This document shows positions 1 through 6,099 of a DNA stretch of 7,472 nucleotides, in pieces. The notes beneath the pieces are model-generated. The model was not told the origin of the DNA, did not search any database, and saw nothing but the letters and a program-made list of their open reading frames with translations. Each line of letters opens with the position of its first letter. Within the stretch, counting starts at the first letter, position 1. This DNA is from a bacterium (GTDB lineage: Bacteria; Zhuqueibacterota; Zhuqueibacteria; Thermofontimicrobiales; Thermofontimicrobiaceae): assembly GCA_011046315.1 (NCBI GenBank), contig DSAU01000063.1:1-7472 (forward strand), written 5' to 3'. Both the position numbers and the translations under genes were made by a program.

Positions 1-28
1 GTGTTGTTTCAATGCCTCTTTGAACTAA

Positions 29-48
29 CACCATGATTCATCATGGTG
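29..48. repeat. Perfect 8-bp inverted repeat near the left edge
   Basis: CACCATGA and TCATGGTG are exact inverted copies around the loop TTCA. No T-run follows on either strand, so it does not look like a terminator by itself. It may be an RNA hairpin or a protein-binding palindrome belonging to whatever lies left of the window. Confidence 0.4.
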
Positions 49-74
49 GTTACAGCATTAACGAAACATATCCA

Positions 75-92
75 AAGCCGTTTTAACGGCTT
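75..92. terminator. Second inverted repeat, possible bidirectional terminator
   Basis: AAGCCGTTTTAACGGCTT is a perfect palindrome-type repeat that can form a 6 to 8-bp GC-containing stem with a small loop on either strand. A-rich and T-rich bases flank the stem (TTCTTAA on the plus side, TTTGGATATGTTT on the minus side), but neither is a clean T-tract. It could be a weak terminator for this operon or for a convergent gene to the left. Confidence 0.35.
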
Positions 93-124
93 CTTAATAA
101 CCCCGTGATCGGTTACGAAAAAAC

Positions 125-142
125 ATGTCCAATATTAGACAT
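125..142. repeat. Near-perfect 18-bp palindrome (operator-like)
   Basis: ATGTCCAATATTAGACAT reads the same on both strands except at one symmetric pair. The form, two ATGTC half-sites around an AT-rich centre, is more like a dimeric regulator site than a terminator stem. It lies in noncoding DNA 135 bases beyond the operon end, with no visible promoter-gene pair beside it, so its role is unknown. Confidence 0.3.
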
Positions 143-227
143 ATTCTCTCAAAGATTCTGACAATTATAAATTTTTATTTTGTTAATCCACGATTCTTTT
201 TGCCAATCCTATTGCTTTAACACCGCT

Positions 228-253
228 ATCAGAAAGTCCTTAAACCTTCTGAT
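228..253 (-). terminator. Hairpin just after the operon's last stop codon
   Basis: On the minus strand ATCAGAAGG and CTTTCTGAT pair as a 9-bp stem (one G-U pair) around an 8-base loop, starting 23 bases after the TGA of the parvulin gene. The place fits a 3'-end hairpin, but no U-run follows, so a classic Rho-independent terminator is not shown. It could protect the mRNA end or mark a Rho-dependent stop. Confidence 0.35.
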
Positions 254-276
254 CCCTATTCCATATTCTGCCACGC

Positions 277-2034
277 TCAATATCGCGGCGTCATCATTTC
301 AACTGGTTTTCCAGGCGTCTCATCACTGAGCGCCTTTAATAATTCATAGTTAATCGATAACGGATTTTTTTGCTTCATTTTTAAAACAATCAGCTCAATG
401 CTGTCTCTGATCGCTGAACGCGTTAAATCATTTCTCACCTGAGCTGCGATCTCCTGATAGGGTATCAGCACCGGTGGTTTTCGATCCAATAACTGGATAA
501 TCCGGTACTGCCCGCCGATCAACACCGGATCGGCAATTTGTCCGATCTCCATGTTTTCGGTGAGCGATGCAATGTCCGGATGGTCGGCGTTGTTGATATA
601 TCCGATTTCGCCGCTTGCAGAGCTTGTCGGTTTACTTGCCGGCGTGGTTGCAGCAAGATCCGCGAAAGCTGTGCCCGTTGCAAGTTTACCCATCAAATCC
701 CGGGCATGTTCCAGACTATCACAAACAATTTCACCAATCTTTAACTTCTGAGGTGTGTAATATTGATCGCGATTGGTTTGGTAGTATTGTTGATAGTCAG
801 CTTCGTCAAATTGAAAAGCCGCAGCAACATCGTGTCTGATTAAATTCGCGACGATGCGATCCCGTTCCTGATTCAATTTGCGGTTGGCGTCCGGGTTCGA
901 ATCCAACCCCAGCTTCAGCGCCTGCTGAAACAGAAATTCATTGCGAACCATGACCGCCAGTTTTTCAGCGATGCTCAAATGATTGCTTAAATCTGGCCAG
1001 TCCGCGGGCATGGTCTCATTGAGCTTTTCAAAAAACGTCTCGATGTCCCAGCTTCCGCCGTCGAATTCGACCACCATGTCATGGCGGCGATCTTTGATTT
1101 CACGCTGCACCGGATGCAGCTCTTCATCCATTAATTGAGGCAGTTGATCGGGCAAATCCTGATGCGAACGCTGGAGCTGCCTGGCTGCTCTTACCAGAAA
1201 GTTTATCGCGTCAGCTTTGACAACAACATTTTTTGGCGTCATAAAATTTTTAACATATTCATTTGCCGCCTTAATTTCCTTACGTTTGCGGATAATGCGG
1301 TCGATTTTGTGTTTGTTCGTCTGAAATTCTCTTTCAGTGATGATTGGGCTTTGGCGGCGATCTTCCAGTTTAATAATGTGAAACCCCCATCGCGTTTGCA
1401 CCGGATCAGAAATTTCGCCCACATTTAATTGGTATGCGACCCGCTCGAAATCTTCATCCATATCGCCGAATGAAAAATATCCGAGGTCCCCGCCACTTTT
1501 CGCCAGCGTGGAATCTTGAAAAAGATTCAAACTCAACTCAGCGAAACTCATCCCGCTATCCAACAATTTTCTCAGCGAGTCGGCTTCACTCCGGGTTTTG
1601 ACAAAAAGGTGCCTGGCGCGAAGCTGGGTTTTTGACTTGGTGAAACCACCTCGCAATTCGCTTTCATCAATTTTCACTTGATGGGCGATCTTTTCACGGT
1701 AAAGCTGTTTGATTAAAATATCTTTGGAATAGGCTTTTATTTGCGGAGCGACTCGGGGATCATTTTGATAATTATTCTCAACACCGTAGTTGGCGAGATA
1801 TTTGTTCTCAATCATTCGGTGCAAATAGCGCAGACGATCTTCATAGCTCCGGATTCGCGCTCCAGGCCTGGGTTGTAGCTCATAACCATAGAGGAAATCT
1901 TTCTCGGTAAAGACATCGTTGCCGATCCTCACCAAAATATCGCTGTCATTTTTTCGGCTGCAGCTCGCAAGAAAAATGGTGATCCAGATAAGTACAATTA
2001 CAAAAATATTTAAAATAGATCTTGATGAAGCCAT
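277..2034 (-). CDS. Lipoprotein peptidyl-prolyl isomerase with two parvulin (PpiC) domains
   Basis: Periplasmic folding chaperone of 585 residues, related to SurA/PrsA/PpiD. A hydrophobic signal (6-24) ends in a good lipobox, FLASC, with Cys25 as lipid-anchored residue and serine next, consistent with outer-membrane sorting. Residues 30-130 are a helical SurA_N-like chaperone region. Parvulin domain 1 (about 136-227) has RARHLFVK (His142), SGGDLGYFSFGDM and GFHIIKLEDR (His219), so it keeps both conserved histidines. A helical linker (about 230-425) contains a second chaperone-like region. Parvulin domain 2 (about 428-518) has the fold pattern, including ASGEIGYI and GQIADPVL, but has Glu435 and Arg511 where the histidines should be, so it is probably not catalytic. 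SurA likewise pairs an inactive and an active domain, in the opposite order. Last gene of the operon, 8 bases after the lipoprotein stop. It may assemble outer-membrane proteins in general, or the transporter's own periplasmic partners. Confidence 0.9.
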   Translation of the reverse strand: MASSRSILNIFVIVLIWITIFLASCSRKNDSDILVRIGNDVFTEKDFLYGYELQPRPGARIRSYEDRLRYLHRMIENKYLANYGVENNYQNDPRVAPQIKAYSKDILIKQLYREKIAHQVKIDESELRGGFTKSKTQLRARHLFVKTRSEADSLRKLLDSGMSFAELSLNLFQDSTLAKSGGDLGYFSFGDMDEDFERVAYQLNVGEISDPVQTRWGFHIIKLEDRRQSPIITEREFQTNKHKIDRIIRKRKEIKAANEYVKNFMTPKNVVVKADAINFLVRAARQLQRSHQDLPDQLPQLMDEELHPVQREIKDRRHDMVVEFDGGSWDIETFFEKLNETMPADWPDLSNHLSIAEKLAVMVRNEFLFQQALKLGLDSNPDANRKLNQERDRIVANLIRHDVAAAFQFDEADYQQYYQTNRDQYYTPQKLKIGEIVCDSLEHARDLMGKLATGTAFADLAATTPASKPTSSASGEIGYINNADHPDIASLTENMEIGQIADPVLIGGQYRIIQLLDRKPPVLIPYQEIAAQVRNDLTRSAIRDSIELIVLKMKQKNPLSINYELLKALSDETPGKPVEMMTPRY

Positions 2035-2042
2035 CTTGCTTT

Positions 2043-2648
2043 CTATTTTGAATCGGTTAAAAATTTATCCAGTTTTTTCAGCGCCGAATCAATGGTCAAC
2101 TGCACACATTTATTAATGCCCTTGACAACGGCTGCCGGCGTTTTAGTCGCGACCGGAAGTATGTGCTCAACTTCGGTCTGCCAGATCAGTTCATTGCGGT
2201 CTCGTTGAATTAGGTCAAAACGAATTTTAACCCGGGCCTGCCATTGATCGCCCTCATCCCATTCTTCGATAGCTTTGATCTGTCCGCCAAGCAATAGATC
2301 CACTCCAGTAAATCGAGGGAACGGGACAACCTGTTTAAATACATTTGAATGTGAAAATTGTTCAATTACCCTGTCAGTAATTAACCGATCCGGCGCGGCG
2401 ATCCAGCGATGGTAATTGTAATATTTTCCCTCATACCGTGAATCACGATAAACTAATCGCATCTCATTGTAAAGCGGATCAGCTTTAAACGTTGTTACAC
2501 CAAGTCGAATATCATGTTTTGGCGTTTCATTGTCAGGAGCGGCGACTATCGGATAATCGATTAAATAATAATGAATTTCGGGCGCACGGCTGCAATAAGT
2601 CATCAGTAAAGAAAAAATCACTATTGGCCATATTTTAATTGTTTTCAT
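2043..2648 (-). CDS. ABC-type transport auxiliary lipoprotein (PqiC/ABC_trans_aux-like)
   Basis: Predicted lipoprotein of 201 residues. A short N-terminal signal (MKTIKIWPIVIFSLLMTYC) ends at Cys19; the residue before the cysteine is Tyr rather than the usual Gly/Ala/Ser, so the lipobox is atypical. Serine after the cysteine would, by the E. coli +2 rule, favour outer-membrane sorting. The mature part resembles the auxiliary lipoproteins that accompany MCE transporters (PqiC, ABC_trans_aux): IRLGVTTFKADPLYNEMRLVYR is followed by YYNYHRWIAAPDRLITDRVI and a C-terminal beta-rich segment (about 115-165) ending in a helix. I chose the ATG at 2648, with GGAG ten bases upstream; a TTG at 2666 would add six residues ahead of the signal peptide without support. 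Lying between the MCE gene and the chaperone gene, it is the likely outer-membrane docking partner of the MCE tail. The family call rests on recognised pattern and context, not a search. Confidence 0.82.
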   Translation of the reverse strand: MKTIKIWPIVIFSLLMTYCSRAPEIHYYLIDYPIVAAPDNETPKHDIRLGVTTFKADPLYNEMRLVYRDSRYEGKYYNYHRWIAAPDRLITDRVIEQFSHSNVFKQVVPFPRFTGVDLLLGGQIKAIEEWDEGDQWQARVKIRFDLIQRDRNELIWQTEVEHILPVATKTPAAVVKGINKCVQLTIDSALKKLDKFLTDSK

Positions 2649-2690
2649 TGCACTTTCACTCCACAATTTATTTCAAAAAGCTTTCTCAAT

Positions 2691-3587
2691 TTATTTTATC
2701 TGCCGCTCCCTGACTTCAGATTTGCGAATGAGACTCCAGGGACGTTCTTTGATGGTGCGGGAAAAATCGTCCAGGTTTTTTGTGGTTCGATTCAAATTAT
2801 TCATAATTTCATCATAATTATTATTTTGATAAACTAACACATCGTTGATATGTGTCATGGTCTGTTGAAATTGTTGAATCATTTCGTATGTTTGTGCCAG
2901 CGTCATTTCCAAATGCTGAACTGAGCGCGCGATGCCGTCCTGATTTTGCGAAAGCAGCGTATCCATTTTACTACCCATCCCATGAAAATCACTCAGCACC
3001 GCGTCCATGTTAGCGACCAGTGAGCTCACGGTTTTTTGATTATCTTCCAGCAATCGATTCAAATTGACCAGTATGTTATTAAACTGAAGTTGATTATCAT
3101 GCCCCAACATCTGGTTGATGCCTTTGATTGTTACTTCCAGTTGGCTGGTTAATTTATCGAACGATTGCGTGAGCATCATCAACGGAGGCACATCGATACA
3201 GTTCAACAGGCTACCCGGCGGTAACGATTTTCCCTCTGGACTCCCGGTGGAAATTTCAATGTAGTACTCACCCATAATTCCGATGGAGGTGATGAAAACT
3301 TCAGAGTCCTCTTTGACCGGCGCCTTTTCGTCGACCTCAAGTTCAAATTCGATCAGCGAATTATCGGCTTCGGAAATTTTAACGCCGACCACCCTGCCGA
3401 CCTCCATGCCACCGAAACGAACCAATGAACCGACTGCGATTCCGCTGGTATATTTAAAACGCGCCAGGTAGGTTTTGGTTGACTTTAAAATGTCTAAACC
3501 AGAAATAATTATCAAAAAAGCCAGCAACAAAAAGATGCTGATTATAACAAAACAGCCTGCTTTTATTTCGTTCGAACGATATTCCAT
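2691..3587 (-). CDS. mlaD: MlaD-type MCE-domain lipid-binding protein with long helical tail
   Basis: Single-pass inner-membrane protein of 298 residues with its bulk in the periplasm. Residues 12-32 form the N-terminal transmembrane anchor, followed by one MCE domain (about 38-116) with the typical YTSGIAVGSLVRFGGMEVG segment and the GIMGEYYIEIS strand. Such domains form a hexameric ring with a central lipid channel. The tail (136-282) contains no proline and is predicted almost wholly helical, then ends in a KERPWSLIRKSE segment. E. coli MlaD is only 183 residues, so the tail is a large addition, more like MCE proteins whose helices form a tunnel or needle. Within it the pattern hydrophobic-pair, xx, NQ or NN, followed by about 12 helical residues recurs four times (near 160, 179, 211 and 251). 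The start ATG has GAGGAG nine bases upstream. The tail may span part of the periplasm and meet the lipoprotein encoded next; that is inference. Confidence 0.94.
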   Translation of the reverse strand: MEYRSNEIKAGCFVIISIFLLLAFLIIISGLDILKSTKTYLARFKYTSGIAVGSLVRFGGMEVGRVVGVKISEADNSLIEFELEVDEKAPVKEDSEVFITSIGIMGEYYIEISTGSPEGKSLPPGSLLNCIDVPPLMMLTQSFDKLTSQLEVTIKGINQMLGHDNQLQFNNILVNLNRLLEDNQKTVSSLVANMDAVLSDFHGMGSKMDTLLSQNQDGIARSVQHLEMTLAQTYEMIQQFQQTMTHINDVLVYQNNNYDEIMNNLNRTTKNLDDFSRTIKERPWSLIRKSEVRERQIK

Positions 3588-3596
3588 TCACTAACG

Positions 3597-3602
3597 CTCC
3601 TC
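3597..3602 (-). promoter_or_regulatory. Ribosome binding site of the MCE gene
   Basis: GAGGAG on the minus strand, nine bases before the ATG at 3587, in the 27-base gap after the ATPase stop. It is one of the clearest Shine-Dalgarno sequences in the operon and suggests strong translation of the MCE protein, which is expected to form a hexamer while the ATPase and permease are present as dimers. Confidence 0.65.
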
Positions 3603-3614
3603 AATTTTCAGTTG

Positions 3615-4418
3615 TTACAGCTTGTTATTTTCTCCAACCAAAGAATTCAGATAGCTATCTTTATCAATTTTTTCCGGATCCGGGATTCGGTTGAAAAACT
3701 GCTGTACTTTTTTATTGGTAGAATTTTTCAGTTCCTCCACAGTTCCCAGCGCAATGATTCTGCCTTCATCCAATAGAGCGACCCGGTCTGCGATCAGAAA
3801 CACAGAAGCCAGCTCATGGGTTACGATCACAATTGTCATTTGAAATGCTTTTTTCAATTTCAAAATCAAATGGTCGATCCCCACGGCGACAATCGGGTCC
3901 AAACCGGCAGAGGGTTCATCGCAGAACAACATGTCCGGGTCCATGGCGATCGCCCGTGCCAATGCTGCCCGTTTTTTCATCCCGCCGGAAAGTTGCGCCG
4001 GCATAAAATCTTCAAATCCGGCAAGTCCCACCTGATCCAACTTCATTCGGGTCATGATCTGAATCGTTGAATCTTCCAGCTCGGTATGCTCGCGCAATGG
4101 CAGCGCCACGTTATCGCCGACCGGCATCGAATTGAACAACGCCCCTCCCTGAAACAGCATGCCAATTTTGCGGCGAATCGACAGCATCTGATTTTCGGTG
4201 AGGATGGTAATATCCTGCCCTTTGAGGAAAATTTTACCCGAGCTCGGTTTGGATAATCCGATGATATGACGCAATAAGGTGCTTTTCCCACAACCGGATC
4301 TGCCCAAAATTGTCATGGTCTCACCAGGCATAATCTGCAAATTGATGCCGTCTAAAACTTTTCGGGAACCGTAATAAGTAACCAGATCTTTAATCTCAAT
4401 GATGGGTTTTTTATTCAT
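3615..4418 (-). CDS. mlaF: MlaF-type ATPase of an MCE phospholipid ABC transporter
   Basis: Cytoplasmic ABC ATPase of 267 residues that would power lipid transport by the adjacent permease. All motifs are intact: Walker A GRSGCGKST (39-47), Q-loop Gln90 in LFQGGALFNSMPVGDNV (a pattern typical of MlaF-like ATPases), signature LSGGMKKR (143-150), Walker B with Asp167-Glu168 in MLFCDEPSAGLDP, and H-loop His201. The region after residue 235 (VQQFFNRIPDPEK) resembles the C-terminal tail of MlaF proteins, the part that helps dimer contact and STAS binding in E. coli; a short family-specific extension follows. Start ATG at 4418 has AGGA nine bases upstream, and the frame is closed by a TAG just before it, so no longer start is possible. 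Its ATG overlaps the stop of a possible micro-ORF. Twenty-seven bases separate it from the MCE gene. If the STAS protein is an MlaB equivalent, this is its expected docking partner. Confidence 0.96.
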   Translation of the reverse strand: MNKKPIIEIKDLVTYYGSRKVLDGINLQIMPGETMTILGRSGCGKSTLLRHIIGLSKPSSGKIFLKGQDITILTENQMLSIRRKIGMLFQGGALFNSMPVGDNVALPLREHTELEDSTIQIMTRMKLDQVGLAGFEDFMPAQLSGGMKKRAALARAIAMDPDMLFCDEPSAGLDPIVAVGIDHLILKLKKAFQMTIVIVTHELASVFLIADRVALLDEGRIIALGTVEELKNSTNKKVQQFFNRIPDPEKIDKDSYLNSLVGENNKL

Positions 4419-4480
4419 GTACTAAAATCCTGATGAACGAACTCCTTTTCGATGTCGCGCCGCCAAATTTCTGTCAGCAT
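4415..4480 (-). CDS. Possible 21-codon micro-ORF between permease and ATPase genes
   Basis: An open frame starts with ATG four bases after the permease TAA and ends in a TGA that overlaps the ATPase start as ATGA. It fills the widest gap in the operon exactly. The peptide begins MLTEIWRRDIEK and is charged and soluble-looking, with no resemblance I recognise. No Shine-Dalgarno precedes it, so it would depend on ribosomes that have just ended the permease; it may serve as a translational-coupling leader for the ATPase rather than as a functional peptide. A frame this short stays open by chance roughly a third of the time, so the evidence is mainly the placement of both ends. Low confidence. 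Confidence 0.28.
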   Translation of the reverse strand: MLTEIWRRDIEKEFVHQDFST

Positions 4481-4484
4481 ATAA

Positions 4485-5297
4485 TTACAGTGTAGAATAA
4501 AAGATCATCGTCGTAATCAGATCCGCGACAATGATGAGAAAAATCGATGTTACTACCGATGTAGTTGTTGATTTGCCCACGCCTTCGGCGCCGCCCTTGA
4601 CAATAAAACCCTGATATGCGCCCACCTGGGCGATGATGGTGGCAAAAAAGACAGTTTTCACCAGACCGGTAATCAAATCCTTCATCACCAATGCATCAGC
4701 AGTTTGATTGAAATAGCGAATAAAAGAAATATTGAGATTGAAAACCGCCAAAAAAAATCCGCCGAGAATTCCGACCAGGTCTGCCATTAACGTCAAACAC
4801 GGCAAAACCAGCAATAACGCCAAAAAGCGCGGCACCACCAAAAACCACACTGGATTGAACCCCATGGTTCGCAAGGCGTCGATCTCTTCGTTGACTTTCA
4901 TGGTGCCGATTTCCGCGGCAATGGCGGAACCGCTGCGACCGGCAACGATAATCGCTGTCAGCAAAGGGCCCAATTCGCGAGTCATGGATACGCCCACTAA
5001 ATCCGCGACATAGATCGACGCACCAAACCGCTCCAATTGGTACGCCGCCTGCATCGCCATTATCAGTCCCACAAAAAAACAGATGGTGGCGACGATGGGA
5101 ATGGAATTTACGCCGATAAGCACCATCTGGTGGATTGTGCTTTTCCAGCGCAGCCCGCCTTTTCCGCGCAGCGGCGCTACAACAGTCCAGTACAATGCAT
5201 CACGTGTCAATTGAACCATCCGCGAGACATGGGTCATGTACATAAAAAATTGTCGACCGAGCACACCCAATGACTGTTTGAATAATTTTATCATCAT
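4485..5297 (-). CDS. mlaE: MlaE-type permease of an MCE phospholipid ABC transporter
   Basis: Inner-membrane permease of 270 residues, close to E. coli MlaE (260), predicted to form the transmembrane core of the MlaFED complex moving phospholipids between inner membrane and periplasm. An amphipathic N-terminal interfacial stretch (about 1-55) precedes about five hydrophobic segments (about 61-85, 110-128, 153-195 covering two, 212-232, 246-268). The family motif AGRSGSAIAAEIGTMKVNEE, running on into IDAL, occupies 119-142; this is the cytoplasmic coupling region for the ATPase. The C-terminal GAEGVGKSTTTSVV is also typical of MlaE and is not a nucleotide-binding site despite the GKST string. 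The start is uncertain by a few codons: TTG 5300, ATG 5297 and ATG 5294 are adjacent, none with a strong Shine-Dalgarno. It begins 13 bases after the STAS stop and is followed by a 66-base gap before the ATPase gene, the widest in the operon. Confidence 0.95.
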   Translation of the reverse strand: MMIKLFKQSLGVLGRQFFMYMTHVSRMVQLTRDALYWTVVAPLRGKGGLRWKSTIHQMVLIGVNSIPIVATICFFVGLIMAMQAAYQLERFGASIYVADLVGVSMTRELGPLLTAIIVAGRSGSAIAAEIGTMKVNEEIDALRTMGFNPVWFLVVPRFLALLLVLPCLTLMADLVGILGGFFLAVFNLNISFIRYFNQTADALVMKDLITGLVKTVFFATIIAQVGAYQGFIVKGGAEGVGKSTTTSVVTSIFLIIVADLITTMIFYSTL

Positions 5298-5310
5298 CAA
5301 TACCGGATTT

Positions 5311-5652
5311 CTATTCTGCTATAATTCCGTTTAATGCCTGGGATTCAGTTTCACAAATATCAAAAACTTTATCCAGCCGGCTTAACTCAAATACATCTCT
5401 GATGGCAGGTCCCAGATGATACAGCCGTAACTTTCCGCCCCGCTTATTGGTTAACTGCAACGCCTCGACCAGCGTTGCCACGCCGGAGCTGTCCATATAT
5501 GAAACATCTTTCAGATTTACCAGCAAATTTTTTTGCGTTTTAGCAAGCAATGCCAATATTTTATTTCTGACCTGGGGAGATGAGTAAAGGTCTACATCTC
5601 CGCTGATTTTTAAAATAGCAACATCATTTTTTTTAAAAACTTCGAGTTCCAA
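5311..5652 (-). CDS. STAS-domain protein: RsbV/SpoIIAA-like antagonist, possible MlaB equivalent
   Basis: A 113-residue single STAS domain, the usual length for RsbV/SpoIIAA or MlaB. The core KISGDVDLYSSPQVRNKI is followed by VSYMDSSGVATLVEAL; Asp54-Ser55-Ser56-Gly57 is the phosphorylation motif, with Ser56 matching the serine phosphorylated in SpoIIAA (Ser58). The neighbouring kinase and phosphatase fit that role. Equally, the gene lies 13 bases before an MlaE permease gene, and E. coli MlaB is a STAS subunit bound to the ATPase MlaF; no other MlaB candidate is present. Both roles may be combined, which is inference. The start is a TTG at 5652: no ATG occurs in frame until residue 53, and AAGGGG sits 6 bases upstream, so the TTG is well supported. 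The weak start codon may keep this protein at a lower level than its neighbours. Cytoplasmic; no signal peptide or membrane segment. Confidence 0.92.
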   Translation of the reverse strand: MELEVFKKNDVAILKISGDVDLYSSPQVRNKILALLAKTQKNLLVNLKDVSYMDSSGVATLVEALQLTNKRGGKLRLYHLGPAIRDVFELSRLDKVFDICETESQALNGIIAE

Positions 5653-5658
5653 TTTATT

Positions 5659-5664
5659 CCCCTT
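5659..5664 (-). promoter_or_regulatory. Ribosome binding site supporting the TTG start of the STAS gene
   Basis: AAGGGG on the minus strand lies six bases before the TTG at 5652, directly after the kinase TAG. Since no in-frame ATG exists in the first half of the STAS gene, this site makes the unusual TTG start credible. Confidence 0.7.
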
Positions 5665-6099
5665 CTAATTCTTGGCAATAATTTTGACTAATTTGAGTAG
5701 GTTCCCCTTGTCTGGCGTATTGTCATAGACGACTTCATCCATGACGCTTTTAATAAAATGCACACCCAGTCCGCCGGGTCGAAGATCATCCAGTTGACGA
5801 GGTTTGATCTTATTGCTGTCAGCTTTTTTACCATAGTCGCGCAAATGTATTTCAAAGCGGTCATCGCAAATTTTAATCGTCGCTTGGATCGGTTGGTTGG
5901 TGGGTTTGCCATAGGCATGTTTGATAATATTGCTGCACGCCTCGTCAACCGCCAGAATCACATTATTCATGTCTTCCCGACAAAATTTTCTGATTTCACA
6001 GATGCTGTTGACCGCTGATCGAATTATTTTTAAAAATTGTGGCTTTGCCGGGATAACAATTTCAATAGTGTCTATTTGCCGCGCTTTTTGACCTGTCAT
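5665..6099 (-). CDS. RsbW/SpoIIAB-type serine kinase (anti-sigma-factor-like HATPase)
   Basis: A 144-residue GHKL ATPase-fold protein of the RsbW/SpoIIAB family. Such proteins phosphorylate a STAS antagonist on serine and bind a partner, classically a sigma factor. The N-box is AVDEACSNIIKHAYG, with Glu53 (catalytic-base position) and Asn57 (Mg/ATP position). The G1 box is DYG (88-90) and the G2 region is RPGGLGVHFIKSVMD, so ATP binding looks intact. I chose the ATG at 6099 because AGGTGG lies 5 bases before it and it overlaps the phosphatase stop as TAATG, which suggests translational coupling; a GTG at 6108 would add three residues but has no Shine-Dalgarno. It lies between its presumed phosphatase and its presumed substrate, the standard partner-switch arrangement. 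No sigma factor is in the window, so the bound output partner is unknown: it may be a sigma factor elsewhere, or the kinase may act only to modify the STAS protein of the transporter. Confidence 0.92.
   Translation of the reverse strand: MTGQKARQIDTIEIVIPAKPQFLKIIRSAVNSICEIRKFCREDMNNVILAVDEACSNIIKHAYGKPTNQPIQATIKICDDRFEIHLRDYGKKADSNKIKPRQLDDLRPGGLGVHFIKSVMDEVVYDNTPDKGNLLKLVKIIAKN

Larger units (their letters stand above)
1..276. other. Noncoding region after the operon
   Basis: No credible gene is seen on either strand here. It is AT-rich, especially at 160-185, and holds four inverted repeats (29-48, 75-92, 125-142, 228-253). A TATAAT-type box occurs on the minus strand at 164-169, without a good -35 partner, and might belong to a minus-strand gene beyond the left edge. 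Confidence 0.6.

Noticed and set aside
7..26. GTTTCAATGCCTCTTTGAAC at the left edge resembles a CRISPR repeat end (reverse complement ends in ATTGAAAC).
   Set aside because: Only one copy is present, and no second copy follows at repeat-spacer distance. Without sequence left of the window it cannot be told from chance.
4052..4291. A 79-codon open frame on the minus strand inside the ATPase gene.
   Set aside because: It overlaps intact ABC motifs in another frame and its translation shows no domain; it is a shadow of the ATPase gene, not a frameshift.
4580..4597. A GKST string in the permease that looks like a Walker A remnant.
   Set aside because: It is part of the GAEGVGKSTTT segment that is conserved in MlaE permeases and lies at a membrane segment; there is no nucleotide-binding fold.
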